From Phycisphaerales bacterium UBA1910 (lineage in GTDB: Bacteria > Planctomycetota > Phycisphaerae > Phycisphaerales > UBA1924): a DNA stretch of 10,105 bases. The notes beneath the pieces are model-generated. The model did no database searches and was not told where the DNA came from. It saw only the letters and a list, made by a program, of their open reading frames with translations. Shown here piece by piece: positions 1 to 8,480 of the stretch (positions are counted from its first letter, which is position 1; each line of letters opens with the position of its first letter). Location of the stretch: NCBI GenBank assembly GCA_002337545.1, contig DDGE01000071.1, forward strand, positions 42,028 to 52,132. The letters run 5' to 3'. A program made the position numbers and the translations under genes.

Positions 1-60
1 GTGGATCGCGTCAGGGCAGCGAAGAACGAGTTGGCTCCGGCAGAGGGGGGCAGATCATGA
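1..60 (+). CDS. C-terminal end of an unidentified upstream gene (partial)
   Basis: Frame 1 is open from the window edge to a TGA at 58-60 and encodes the 19-residue end VDRVRAAKNELAPAEGGRS. The TGA overlaps the ATG of the next gene as ATGA (57-60), the same junction seen between the next two genes, which supports a real translationally coupled gene end. The tail is polar and charged with no membrane segment or motif, so the family cannot be told. From position, it is probably another polysaccharide synthesis or export gene of the same operon; polysaccharide export (Wza-like) or glycosyltransferase genes often precede Wzz/BY-kinases, but nothing here discriminates. Chance openness over 60 bases is possible. 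Confidence 0.6.
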   Translation: MDRVRAAKNELAPAEGGRS

Positions 61-2282
61 GTTCGAGTCAGATGAACTGGGATATGGGTGCTGAGCAGCA
101 TCACACGAATCCATTTGTGGTGATTCATCGTCACCTGCGTGGGAAGTACATCCTTGTGATCGTGCTCGGGCTGCTCTTCGGAGTCGTCGGCGGTTCGATG
201 GGGTATATGTCGCGAAATCCCATGTATGCGAGCACAGGAATCATCCGTATCAAGCCGGAGTTGCCGAAGGTGCTCTTCGAGAGTGAGCAGAGCACGGCAC
301 CCAGAATGTTCACAAGCTTTGTTAATACGCAGGCACAACTCGTTTCTAGCGTAGAAGTGATCCGCTTGGCGATGGAGAGTGATCCAATCAAAAAGCTGGA
401 AATGGAACGAGGGATCTTCTTTGATGATCTTGAGCGTGTTCAGGACAGACTCCGGGTACGCACAGATACAAGAGCCCAGGAAATCATCCGTGTTTCATAC
501 GAGCATACAGATCCAGTAGTATCGCAAGCAATCGTCAGTGCGGTGCTCCGTGCGTACATACAAAAGCACGGCAAGGAAGGGAGCATTAAGGATCCTGATG
601 TGATCAATGTGCTCCGTGATCGACGCAATGAACTCCAGAGCATTATCGATCGAAAAAGCGATCGTATCGGTGATATTCTGCGTGAATATAACACGGAAAA
701 CCTCGATCCATTAATCGAGGAAACTTCGATGCAGGTTCGAAGTCTGGAGCGGGAGAAGGCACTGCTGACAGGGTATCTGAATGGTTTTTCCCAAGAGGGG
801 GGCGAAGCCTCGAATGCTCCGCAGACGGCTGAAGAAGCGGCTCCTGGAGACACGCGTATGAGGACTTTGCTCGAGCAACGAGATGCTCTGGTTGAGAATC
901 GAACTCAGATGATGGTTGCAGAGGGGCTGCGTGAAGAACATCGCGATGTGCGTCGTGTCACGATGATGATTGACAATATCCAGAAGACAATCGATGAGCG
1001 GCTTGAGCAGTTACAGACCGGTGAAGATCTCGTTCTCTATGACGAAGAGAATAACCCTGTATCGAATGAGAGCGAACTGCGCAATCAGCGAGCACAGGTA
1101 CAGAGTGAACTTACCCGCATGACGGAACGCGCCAAGACAGTCTTCGAGGCATCGCTAGAACTCAATCAACTCCGTGAGGAAAAAGCCCAAGGTCTTGAGT
1201 CACTCTTGCAGGTCGAGCAGCGGCTGACGATGATCGAGACAGAATCAAAGCTGGAGGAGAGCAACTCGGTTGGCGGGAAAATCAGTGTTGCCCAACCGGC
1301 TACGCTAGCGCGTGCGCCAACCTCCGATCCGCGAATCAAAATGGCGGGTGCCGGATTCGTGGGGCTCGGGTCTGTGCCGGTCATTATCATTCTCGTGCTG
1401 GGATACCTAAGTCATCGTGTAAACTATTCCGACGACGAGGTCCTCACGGGGGCCCAGGCTGGTATCGTGGGGATGCTCCCAGACTTGGGGAACTCTCTTG
1501 AAGACCAAGAACTCGCGTCCGCATCCGCGTTCGCGGTGCATCAGATCCGGTCACAGTTGCAGATTAAGAACGCGGACGAGGGGGCGTGTGTCTACGGCGT
1601 GACCAGTCCGGCCCCGGGGGATGGGAAGACCAGTCTGATTATCGCGATGGGACTCTCTTTTGCAGAAAGTGGGAGCAGAACACTCCTGCTCGATCTTGAT
1701 TTCATCGGTCGCGGTTTGAGTGTCCATTTCGGGCATTCACGGGCACCAAGCCTTGCAGATCGGCTTGGTGAAAAAGAGGAAGTCGCGGAGCTCATTCAGG
1801 AAACTGAGTTCCCCGGGCTATCAATCCTTCCGGCGGGGTATGGCGATGATCTGCGAGTGAGCAAGCTCTCTCCCAAGAGTGTTCAAGCGCTGCTTGGCCC
1901 TCTAAAAGAGCAGTTTGATACGATCCTGATTGATACCGGCCCGATCTTGGGGAGTGTTGAAGCCGCGTTTGTCTCACCTCAAGCGGACGGCGTGCTTCTT
2001 GTGGTTGGGCGTGGGCAGTACAAGCCGCTGATCAAGAAGGCGATCGATCAGATCCATGCGGTGGATGGCACCATCGCAGCCACCATCTTCAATCGAGCTT
2101 CGATGCATGAAATCCGGCATTCGACGAGCAGTATGTCGGTGCATTTCTCGAGACAGTTCTCGCGTCAGCAGCAGGAGATCGAGCAGGCCACGAGTAGTCG
2201 TGGTGGGCCGGTGGCCGGTACACTATTCGCGGACCGGCGTTCTTCGAGTTCTGAGCCGAACTATCGGAAGGCTGAACCATGA
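57..2282 (+). CDS. Fused Wzz-type polysaccharide co-polymerase / BY-kinase (P-loop tyrosine kinase-like)
   Basis: This is an inner-membrane polysaccharide co-polymerase of the proteobacterial one-chain type (Wzc/EpsB-like), expected to control chain length and export of EPS. Residues 31-51 are TM1, 52-180 the Wzz domain, and about 185-405 a long charged, coiled-coil-rich periplasmic part. A proline motif (P414, P421, P425) precedes TM2 (about 430-452). The cytoplasmic kinase domain is about 490-685: Walker A SPAPGDGKTS (517-526, Lys524), Walker A' LLLDLD (543-548) and Walker B ILIDTGP (623-629, Asp626). The length of 741 is normal for the family. Unusually, the tail after residue 685 is rich in Ser, Arg and Gln and has one Tyr (Y736), not the usual cluster, so autophosphorylation may be reduced or altered. 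The start is supported by GAGGGGG at 44-50, 6 nt upstream. It overlaps both neighbours by ATGA. Confidence 0.93.
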   Translation: MSSSQMNWDMGAEQHHTNPFVVIHRHLRGKYILVIVLGLLFGVVGGSMGYMSRNPMYASTGIIRIKPELPKVLFESEQSTAPRMFTSFVNTQAQLVSSVEVIRLAMESDPIKKLEMERGIFFDDLERVQDRLRVRTDTRAQEIIRVSYEHTDPVVSQAIVSAVLRAYIQKHGKEGSIKDPDVINVLRDRRNELQSIIDRKSDRIGDILREYNTENLDPLIEETSMQVRSLEREKALLTGYLNGFSQEGGEASNAPQTAEEAAPGDTRMRTLLEQRDALVENRTQMMVAEGLREEHRDVRRVTMMIDNIQKTIDERLEQLQTGEDLVLYDEENNPVSNESELRNQRAQVQSELTRMTERAKTVFEASLELNQLREEKAQGLESLLQVEQRLTMIETESKLEESNSVGGKISVAQPATLARAPTSDPRIKMAGAGFVGLGSVPVIIILVLGYLSHRVNYSDDEVLTGAQAGIVGMLPDLGNSLEDQELASASAFAVHQIRSQLQIKNADEGACVYGVTSPAPGDGKTSLIIAMGLSFAESGSRTLLLDLDFIGRGLSVHFGHSRAPSLADRLGEKEEVAELIQETEFPGLSILPAGYGDDLRVSKLSPKSVQALLGPLKEQFDTILIDTGPILGSVEAAFVSPQADGVLLVVGRGQYKPLIKKAIDQIHAVDGTIAATIFNRASMHEIRHSTSSMSVHFSRQFSRQQQEIEQATSSRGGPVAGTLFADRRSSSSEPNYRKAEP

Positions 2283-3724
2283 TCGCGGAGAGCGATTCTT
2301 CATCGGAAGTGCTCGAGCCAATCGAACAGCACACGCTGTGGGGATTGACCCCGCGCCAGTTGCACGATCGGTACTGGAAATCACGAGGGATTCAGGTTGT
2401 CCCAATCGGATCTCCCGGTATTGAGATCGACAAGCACGCTGAGCTGTATCTCCTCGTGAGCAGAGATCATCTGGTAATCATGGAGTTGAACAAAGCGCTC
2501 GAGCTGATGTGCTGGCTGAACCCTGATCTCTTGATGATCCGTTTGCGACAACGCGAGCAGTCGGAGTATCGAGAAGTTGTGGAGGCTCGTGCGGATGGGC
2601 AGTTCCTGCGATTCCGTCGGGAGTATGAATCGAGCACAAGCAAGCGCCAAGCGCGTGTCGCACTGACGACAAACCCAGAGATTGCATATGACTGGGCGTG
2701 CATGGATGATGCCGCAAGGAACTGGGCGAAGCTTCGTCAGATTATTCCTGATGATTTGCGTGCCGCGATACGCAGCGAAGGCCGCATCTACAGAAACGAT
2801 GTTGATCTGGAGCGTGCACAGTTCGTGCGTGATCTGGCTCAAGAATGGAAACACCCCCGCGCCACGATCGGTCGTGTGAAGCCGCTGGGCGAGGAGTGCT
2901 GGGTGGATAATGATGCGGCAGAGACTGACCCGTCCGCCGTTACTGGACCAATCTGGATTGGTGCCGGTCGAAGCATCCCCAAAGGCAAATCTGGGGTGGG
3001 GCCCGCGGTGTTATGGGATCATCCAGGTATGCGTCCCGAGCCTGATGATGTGGAATGGCGAGATATCGAATCGATCCAAACCCGTCCCGAACGACGCATC
3101 GAGGAGGCCGCAACCTTCACTTCGAGTGGGTTTAAGCGTTTGTTTGATATCTGCTTTGCTGTCGTGGCGCTTGTACTGACTCTGCCGCTCTATCCGTTCA
3201 TCATCGCGGCGATCTGGATCGAGGATCGATCGCCATTCTTTTTCGGGCACAAGCGTGAATCGATCAACGGCAAGGAGTTCCGCTGCTGGAAGTTCCGGAC
3301 GATGTATCGCAATGCCGAAGCAATGAAGTCAGAACTTCAAGCTCAGAATCAGGCCGACGGACCCCAGTTTTTCATGGAACGAGACCCGCGGATAACTAAA
3401 GTTGGGGCGGTACTTCGAAAACTCCAGCTTGACGAACTCCCTCAGTTTTGGAATGTTCTGCTCGGGCATATGTCGGTCGTTGGCCCTCGCCCGAGCCCAT
3501 TCTCAGAGAATCAACTCTGTCCGGGTTGGCGAGAGGCACGGCTGAGTGTTCGGCCTGGCGTAACGGGTCTCTGGCAGATCCGACGCACGAGAGCTGACGG
3601 GGCTGATTTCCAGGAATGGATCAGATACGACATCGAGTATGTTGAGCGGGCAACTTTGGTGCTGGATCTCTATATCATCTACAAGACCATTGCACTGATT
3701 TTCGCGGCGTTGACCAGACGCTGA
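2279..3724 (+). CDS. Sugar transferase (monotopic phosphoglycosyl transferase) with N-terminal beta-helix-like region
   Basis: The C-terminal half (about 282-481) is a bacterial sugar transferase (Bac_transf, PF02397). It should move a sugar-phosphate from a nucleotide sugar to undecaprenyl phosphate, the first step in building an EPS repeat unit. Visible landmarks are the basic FKRLFD entry (285-290), a hydrophobic re-entrant helix with a Pro break (290-312, LPLYP), NGKEF (330-334), WKFRTM (337-342), the catalytic Asp-Glu pair in LQLDELPQ (D385, E386), VVGPRP (400-405) and RPGVTGLW (425-432). The N-terminal ~280 residues have no membrane bundle of the WbaP type. Residues 208-246 (CWVD, GPIWIGAG, VGPAVLW) resemble left-handed beta-helix hexapeptide coils of sugar-nucleotide enzymes; residues 18-200 are not recognised. 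GGAAGG at 2266-2271 is its ribosome binding site. The overlap with the co-polymerase (ATGA) implies coupled translation. The donor sugar cannot be read from sequence. Confidence 0.92.
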   Translation: MIAESDSSSEVLEPIEQHTLWGLTPRQLHDRYWKSRGIQVVPIGSPGIEIDKHAELYLLVSRDHLVIMELNKALELMCWLNPDLLMIRLRQREQSEYREVVEARADGQFLRFRREYESSTSKRQARVALTTNPEIAYDWACMDDAARNWAKLRQIIPDDLRAAIRSEGRIYRNDVDLERAQFVRDLAQEWKHPRATIGRVKPLGEECWVDNDAAETDPSAVTGPIWIGAGRSIPKGKSGVGPAVLWDHPGMRPEPDDVEWRDIESIQTRPERRIEEAATFTSSGFKRLFDICFAVVALVLTLPLYPFIIAAIWIEDRSPFFFGHKRESINGKEFRCWKFRTMYRNAEAMKSELQAQNQADGPQFFMERDPRITKVGAVLRKLQLDELPQFWNVLLGHMSVVGPRPSPFSENQLCPGWREARLSVRPGVTGLWQIRRTRADGADFQEWIRYDIEYVERATLVLDLYIIYKTIALIFAALTRR

Positions 3725-3731
3725 CATCATC

Positions 3732-3738
3732 GAGAGGA
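3732..3738 (+). promoter_or_regulatory. Ribosome binding site of the TPR gene
   Basis: The purine run GAGAGGA lies 10 nt before ATG 3749 and 16 nt before a second in-frame ATG at 3755 (the protein begins MPMKP). The spacing favours 3749, but a start at 3755 would lose only two residues and leave the membrane anchor intact. Confidence 0.55.
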
Positions 3739-3748
3739 ATACCCGATC

Positions 3749-6700
3749 ATGCCTATGAAACCAAGGACATTCCGGCGCGTTGTTCTTCTCGGATCGCTGG
3801 GTGCGATCATTCTCATGCTCGCATTTGGTTACTTTGTCGTGCGCCCTTGGCAAAATCAGCGGCAACTTGAGGCGATGCGAACCGATGGGCTTGCGGCCTA
3901 CAACGCCGGCAACATGCTCGAGGCCGAGATACTGCTGGGGCGTTACAAAAATAACGCTGAGAACCCGGACGCAGAAGTCTTCCTGCGCCATGCGCAGGCG
4001 AGAGAAGTGTGTGAAGTCCCGGATTACGGTCACATTGCGGTTGCGATTGACTCATATCGCGAATACCTACGACGGGTCCCTGATGACATTGAGGTCAAAA
4101 TGGACCTGCTTCCGTTGATGAATAACTGGGGTATGTATATCGAGGCTGAGGCGCTCGCTGGCGAACTCATTGAAAAGCATGGCATTGACACAATCGAGGT
4201 GACTGAAGAGCTCAACTACGCGTTGAGTAGGCAAGAGGCGCCGCCGGAGAAGCGCGAGCCAGTCTTGCTTGCATTATTCGAGCATCCAGATCGCGACTTT
4301 GATCAGATGAGTCAGTATCTGGGATTTCTTGCTTCTCAAGGTCGTCAGGATGAATCGGATCAAGTCCTGGATGCCATGCTCCAAGCAAACCCAGACGGGA
4401 TCAACGAACGAATACTGGGATTCCAAAGATCCGCTATCCTCGATGATCTTGATGATCAAACCGTGCTGGACGAACTCAGTGCGATCATCGGGCTTGACTC
4501 CGAATCGAATGAGTGGCATCAGGATGCCCCTTCACTTTCAGCGGGTGCGGCACGGCATCTCGCTCGAATCTACAACGCGATCAGTAGGCCTGATCTTTCG
4601 ACCACAGTTCAGGCTCGGGTAGCACAAGAGAGTGGAGATCGGTACCTCACCATCTGGTCAGCGAGACGGCTATATTGGTCCGATCGCGATGAGGAGCTCA
4701 ACGCACTGGAGATTGAAACAGATAACGGTGAGCCGGATCCGGATGTGCTCGGATACCAGTATCTCAGTGCTGTTCGTGCGAACAATACAGAGCGGGCAAC
4801 GCAGCTGGAACAACAACTCAGGGACATCCAGTATGATCGGCGGGCACCCGCATGGATCGCTTTGATAGATGGTGAGGCGGCATCCGAGGAATCGCGATTT
4901 ATCGACGCGAGGTTGTCGTTTCAGAACGCCATCGATTGGTATCCTAATGAACCCACAATCCGATTACGGGTGGGGCAGCAGCACCTAAATGAGGGGCGAT
5001 TCCAGGATGCTATTGAGCAGTGGCGTTACTCCAGCGAGTTCGCCAATGGCCGCGTAGGTGCAGATTCCCGGTTAGATGTTAATGGCTGGTCAGATCCGAT
5101 GATCCGGATCGTTAGCGCATATTCGGGTCAGGATCGTTTACTCGAAGCGTTGGACTACATCATCGAACTCGAGCGGATCGCGCCGAAGGATCAACGGACA
5201 ATTGCCATAGTGCTGGAGACGAAGACCGAGCTTGCACGACGGGGTGAGCTGCCATACTCGATGGGCGCTCGTTTCTTGGAAGTCTGGGAAACTGTGAGTG
5301 AGGATCTTGACCCGCGGAACCGTGCTGCTTTTGCCCCAAATGCTGCGATAATTTTCGCAGCGATGAACAAGAAGGATATGGCGAGAGAAGAGGTTCGCCG
5401 TGCCCTGGAAATCGCAGGTGATGATGGACAGTTGGTCGCAGAGCTGTTGGAGGTCGACGATCTCTATCAGCTCGGGGCCGCGGCGAGTGTCGGCTTCGAC
5501 TCATCAAGCGCGACGCGATCAAGCCCGCTCGCAGCGATGCGAGCGGCCATCTCGGCATACCAGAGCTCTGGAGACTTCGAAGCAGGAGTTCGAGTTATCC
5601 AGGAGGGTCTCGATCTCGCAAGTGAATCGGATAAAGAGGCGTGGGAGAGGGTTCTGATTAGCTTTGTCGATGAGTACGACCCAGTTCGGGCCGTGCCCCT
5701 TTGGACGGAGATGCTAGAGTCGCACCCGGATGATCTGGAGGTCTTGTACTTTGCGATCGAATCGAACGCGATTGGGAGCGATCTGAATCAAGTAGATGCA
5801 CTGATTCAACGGGTGACGCAGCTTACTGAAAGCGAAGGGAAAGTGCCCCCTGCACGCCTTCGCTTGGCACGCGCGAACGCTATGGTCGCGCAGCCAGATT
5901 CAAGGAACCGCACGAATCGTGCGCAGGCACTGGAAATTGTTCGAGCGGTTGTAGCGGCTGAGCCGCTCCATACGAAGGCAAGGAACATGCTCGGCCGCCT
6001 GCTGGCGCTGCCGCCATCGCCTGGCCTGGACGCGGAAGAGCGGTATACACCGGACTATGAAGGTGCGATAGAGCAATACCGGACTCTTGCCCGCCAGCTC
6101 AGTGGAAGAGCAGCACAAAACTACATGCTCGAGTGTGTCGATTTGGCGTATCGTCGGCTCGGGGACGCACGCCTTGCGGGTTCATTGCTCGATGAGTATT
6201 CAGCAATGTTCGGGGATGAAGTCGTCGCCCTTAGCCCCGCAGCGACGCGGTATGAGAACATCGGTCAAGACGATAAGGCGGCCAGCATTTATGAACGCCT
6301 GATTGAACAGCAGAACAGTCCTGTCGCGATGCTCTCGCTCGCAGAGCTGAGACTCAAACAGAAAATGCACGGAGCAGCCAAAGCACTCCTTGCTCAAGCA
6401 AGCGGGCTCGACGAACTGAATGCGAGAGATCTGCTCAATCTTGCGGGCCTGTATGTACGAGCCGGCAACTTGCCCGAAGGGGAGTTGATCGCAAGCTCTG
6501 GAGAGCGTTACGGCCTGGAGCCCGTTGAGAGTTTGCTCACGGAAGCTAAGTTTGCTGAGTTGTACCTCACTCCCGAGGAGGAACTGCGTGTTCTTGAGCA
6601 AGCTGTCGCGGCGCACAAGAACAGTCTGCCTGTCTGGAAGCAGCTCATCCGCCGCACACTCGAGTATGGAGATGTAGAAAAATCCCAATCGCTCTACGCA

Positions 6701-8239
6701 CAATCGAGGACTCTCGTGAAAGAGGACGCGGAGCTGGCTCGTTTGGGAGTATTGACGCGAGGGGCTCCTCAGACGGCAATGGAGATGCTTGAGCTGCCTG
6801 GCATGCAGAACAGTCCAATACTCCGGCAGGCACTCGAGCGTGTCGAGGCGTATAGCACACTTCCTGAAAACACAGACCCGCAGGTTCTGCTCGGTCACCT
6901 CCGATTACTCGTAGATGATTTTCCACAGATCGAAGCTGTGCAGGTGTATGCAGTTGAGCAGCTTGCTCGCCTCCAGATCAGTGCAAATGTCATCGCCGAG
7001 ATCTCGGAACAAGCATTACGAAATGTGCCTTCGAATACCTCTATTATGGGGATCGCGGGCGAATCGCACCTTCGTGCAAATAATCCGGATGCGGCCATTC
7101 GCGTGATCGATCTCTGGCGGACGAACTCGCTTGAAACGACGATTATCGCAAATGCGATTCGTGCTCGTGCGCTTATTCAGAAGAACGACCTGGAAGGTGC
7201 GGAGCAGGAACTCGAACCTTTCATTGATCTCGCGTATCAGACCCCGAGCGACCCAGTAAGCAGGGAGATGCTCGATGCTTACAGCTTTGTTCGGTTGAGT
7301 CTGGGTGAAGATCCCTCTTTGACCGCCCAGCGTCTGCAGCCACTTCTCGCAACGAACGATGAGATTCGTACTCGGGTGTGGCTGAATCTGGCTTCGAATG
7401 CGATCAAGAATCCGGATGTTGGTGCAGATTGGATCCGTATCGCTGCGGATTACAGCAAAGAGGAGGACAGCATCTACCTCGCGAACGCCTGGACGACGCT
7501 TGCTTTCACACATGCGAAATGGGATTCGGCATACGCGCTTGAATCACTCGCTTTGGTCGAGCCCATGATCGAACAAACTGAAGATGTGATTCCACACATT
7601 TACACGGTCGCTGCGCGAGCACATCTCATTCTCGCTCGCGATTCGGAAGATCCCACAGAAGCGTCGCATCAGTACGAGCAGGTCGTGGATCTCATGCTTG
7701 AGGCCGCGCAGGCAGATCCAACGAACCTGATGCCGAAGCTCGATGCGGCCCGATACGCGCGTGAAGGAAGGCTTTTTGATCGCACGATCTCAATCTACGA
7801 GCAGCTACTCGGTATGGAGATTCCAAATGACGGGCTCAATGCGATGATCAGTAATAATCTCGCGATGACCATGATCCGGGCAGGCATCCAAGGTGACCAG
7901 CGGTCTCGTGTTCAGCAGCTCGTTCAGAACGCCACAGAAATGCAGTCCCAAGTACCTTCTTACTGGGGTACCCGGGGATGGGTTGAGCTTGAGCTCGGAG
8001 AGCTGCGTGATGCCTATAACTCGTTTAAGACGAGTATTCGTCTCAATGCAGTAAACCCTGAGGGATGGGTCGGGCTCACGATTGTGACCAGGGCCTTGGG
8101 TGATGAGTTTGCGGATGAATCTGAGGATGCACTCCAACGCGTCCGAGGCTATGCGGAGTCGAGTCAGCTCGACGACGAGTTAATCGACCTCCTTCGCACA
8201 CATCAGGTTCCGATGCAGATCGACTCCGTCGCTCCCTGA
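3749..8239 (+). CDS. Very large membrane-anchored TPR-repeat protein, probable EPS/envelope scaffold
   Basis: This 1496-residue protein starts with a short basic segment (KPRTFRR), then one membrane helix (about 11-31) with no lipobox cysteine or obvious signal-peptidase site. It is therefore predicted to be anchored in the inner membrane with the rest in the periplasm. Nearly all of the remainder is amphipathic helix pairs with TPR spacing, for example at 44-65, 90-120 and 1403-1440 (W-x-x-x-G near the start, A/Y-x-x-F/Y then NP-x-x-W at the end). No catalytic motif is visible. TPR arrays bind other proteins. Its place 24 nt after the sugar transferase suggests a role in assembling the polysaccharide machinery, loosely like the TPR protein PrsT of exosortase-linked EPS loci, though PrsT is a shorter lipoprotein and orthology is not shown. 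A single uninterrupted frame of 4.5 kb argues strongly that it is functional. Confidence 0.88.
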   Translation: MPMKPRTFRRVVLLGSLGAIILMLAFGYFVVRPWQNQRQLEAMRTDGLAAYNAGNMLEAEILLGRYKNNAENPDAEVFLRHAQAREVCEVPDYGHIAVAIDSYREYLRRVPDDIEVKMDLLPLMNNWGMYIEAEALAGELIEKHGIDTIEVTEELNYALSRQEAPPEKREPVLLALFEHPDRDFDQMSQYLGFLASQGRQDESDQVLDAMLQANPDGINERILGFQRSAILDDLDDQTVLDELSAIIGLDSESNEWHQDAPSLSAGAARHLARIYNAISRPDLSTTVQARVAQESGDRYLTIWSARRLYWSDRDEELNALEIETDNGEPDPDVLGYQYLSAVRANNTERATQLEQQLRDIQYDRRAPAWIALIDGEAASEESRFIDARLSFQNAIDWYPNEPTIRLRVGQQHLNEGRFQDAIEQWRYSSEFANGRVGADSRLDVNGWSDPMIRIVSAYSGQDRLLEALDYIIELERIAPKDQRTIAIVLETKTELARRGELPYSMGARFLEVWETVSEDLDPRNRAAFAPNAAIIFAAMNKKDMAREEVRRALEIAGDDGQLVAELLEVDDLYQLGAAASVGFDSSSATRSSPLAAMRAAISAYQSSGDFEAGVRVIQEGLDLASESDKEAWERVLISFVDEYDPVRAVPLWTEMLESHPDDLEVLYFAIESNAIGSDLNQVDALIQRVTQLTESEGKVPPARLRLARANAMVAQPDSRNRTNRAQALEIVRAVVAAEPLHTKARNMLGRLLALPPSPGLDAEERYTPDYEGAIEQYRTLARQLSGRAAQNYMLECVDLAYRRLGDARLAGSLLDEYSAMFGDEVVALSPAATRYENIGQDDKAASIYERLIEQQNSPVAMLSLAELRLKQKMHGAAKALLAQASGLDELNARDLLNLAGLYVRAGNLPEGELIASSGERYGLEPVESLLTEAKFAELYLTPEEELRVLEQAVAAHKNSLPVWKQLIRRTLEYGDVEKSQSLYAQSRTLVKEDAELARLGVLTRGAPQTAMEMLELPGMQNSPILRQALERVEAYSTLPENTDPQVLLGHLRLLVDDFPQIEAVQVYAVEQLARLQISANVIAEISEQALRNVPSNTSIMGIAGESHLRANNPDAAIRVIDLWRTNSLETTIIANAIRARALIQKNDLEGAEQELEPFIDLAYQTPSDPVSREMLDAYSFVRLSLGEDPSLTAQRLQPLLATNDEIRTRVWLNLASNAIKNPDVGADWIRIAADYSKEEDSIYLANAWTTLAFTHAKWDSAYALESLALVEPMIEQTEDVIPHIYTVAARAHLILARDSEDPTEASHQYEQVVDLMLEAAQADPTNLMPKLDAARYAREGRLFDRTISIYEQLLGMEIPNDGLNAMISNNLAMTMIRAGIQGDQRSRVQQLVQNATEMQSQVPSYWGTRGWVELELGELRDAYNSFKTSIRLNAVNPEGWVGLTIVTRALGDEFADESEDALQRVRGYAESSQLDDELIDLLRTHQVPMQIDSVAP

Positions 8240-8268
8240 TTCCTAAAGACAACGAAATTTACCCCACT

Positions 8269-8326
8269 CAACCTGCGTCCTATAGGTTGGAGCACGCACT
8301 CAATGTTCGTGCTTTGTTTGCACGAA
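8269..8326 (+). promoter_or_regulatory. Cluster of three inverted repeats, two mutually exclusive; possible terminator or attenuator
   Basis: Stem 1 is CAACCT (8269-8274) with AGGTTG (8284-8289), 9-nt loop. Stem 2 is AGCACG (8291-8296) with CGTGCT (8308-8313), 11-nt loop, followed by TTGTTT. Stem 3 is TTCGTGC (8306-8312) with GCACGAA (8320-8326), a perfect 7-bp stem with 7-nt loop. Stems 2 and 3 share the CGTGC segment, so only one can form. The group begins 29 nt after the TPR stop codon and could end the EPS transcript, although no uninterrupted T run follows directly; the T-rich tract starts about 25 nt later. Function is inferred only. Confidence 0.35.
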
Positions 8327-8371
8327 GGGCCGGTTTACTCAAAATTACTCATTCTTTTCTTCCTTTTTTCT

Positions 8372-8399
8372 TCGACATTATCGTGGTACGCGATACCCT
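8372..8399 (+). promoter_or_regulatory. Weak sigma-70-like promoter candidate
   Basis: TCGACA (8372-8377, five of six to TTGACA) is separated by 16 nt from TACCCT (8394-8399), which keeps only the first two and last bases of TATAAT. If used, it would give a leader of roughly 155 nt before the first surface-protein gene. The -10 match is poor and promoter consensus in this lineage is not established, so this is a candidate only. Confidence 0.2.
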
Positions 8400-8416
8400 A
8401 TTTATGGTGTAAGAGA

Positions 8417-8430
8417 TGGGTTTCAACCCA
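8417..8430. repeat. Small perfect dyad, possible operator
   Basis: TGGGTT (8417-8422) and AACCCA (8425-8430) form a perfect 6-bp inverted repeat around a 2-bp centre. It lies about 18 nt downstream of the weak promoter candidate, a position where a repressor could bind. No partner copy was found before the second surface gene. A dyad this short can arise by chance. Confidence 0.25.
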
Positions 8431-8480
8431 ACCAGCGGCTGAGGGAGCTTTCTGGCATCTGCTTACACATACAGGAGATA

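Noticed and set aside
2056..2424. 122-residue + strand frame across the kinase/transferase junction
   Set aside because: It overlaps two well-supported genes joined by ATGA and encodes an Arg/Ser-rich low-complexity product typical of an out-of-frame reading.
6200..6898. 232-residue open frame on the minus strand
   Set aside because: It lies wholly inside the 1496-residue TPR gene, opposite to it, and its composition is that of a shadow frame with no domain or start signal. The same applies to the other minus-strand frames in this window.
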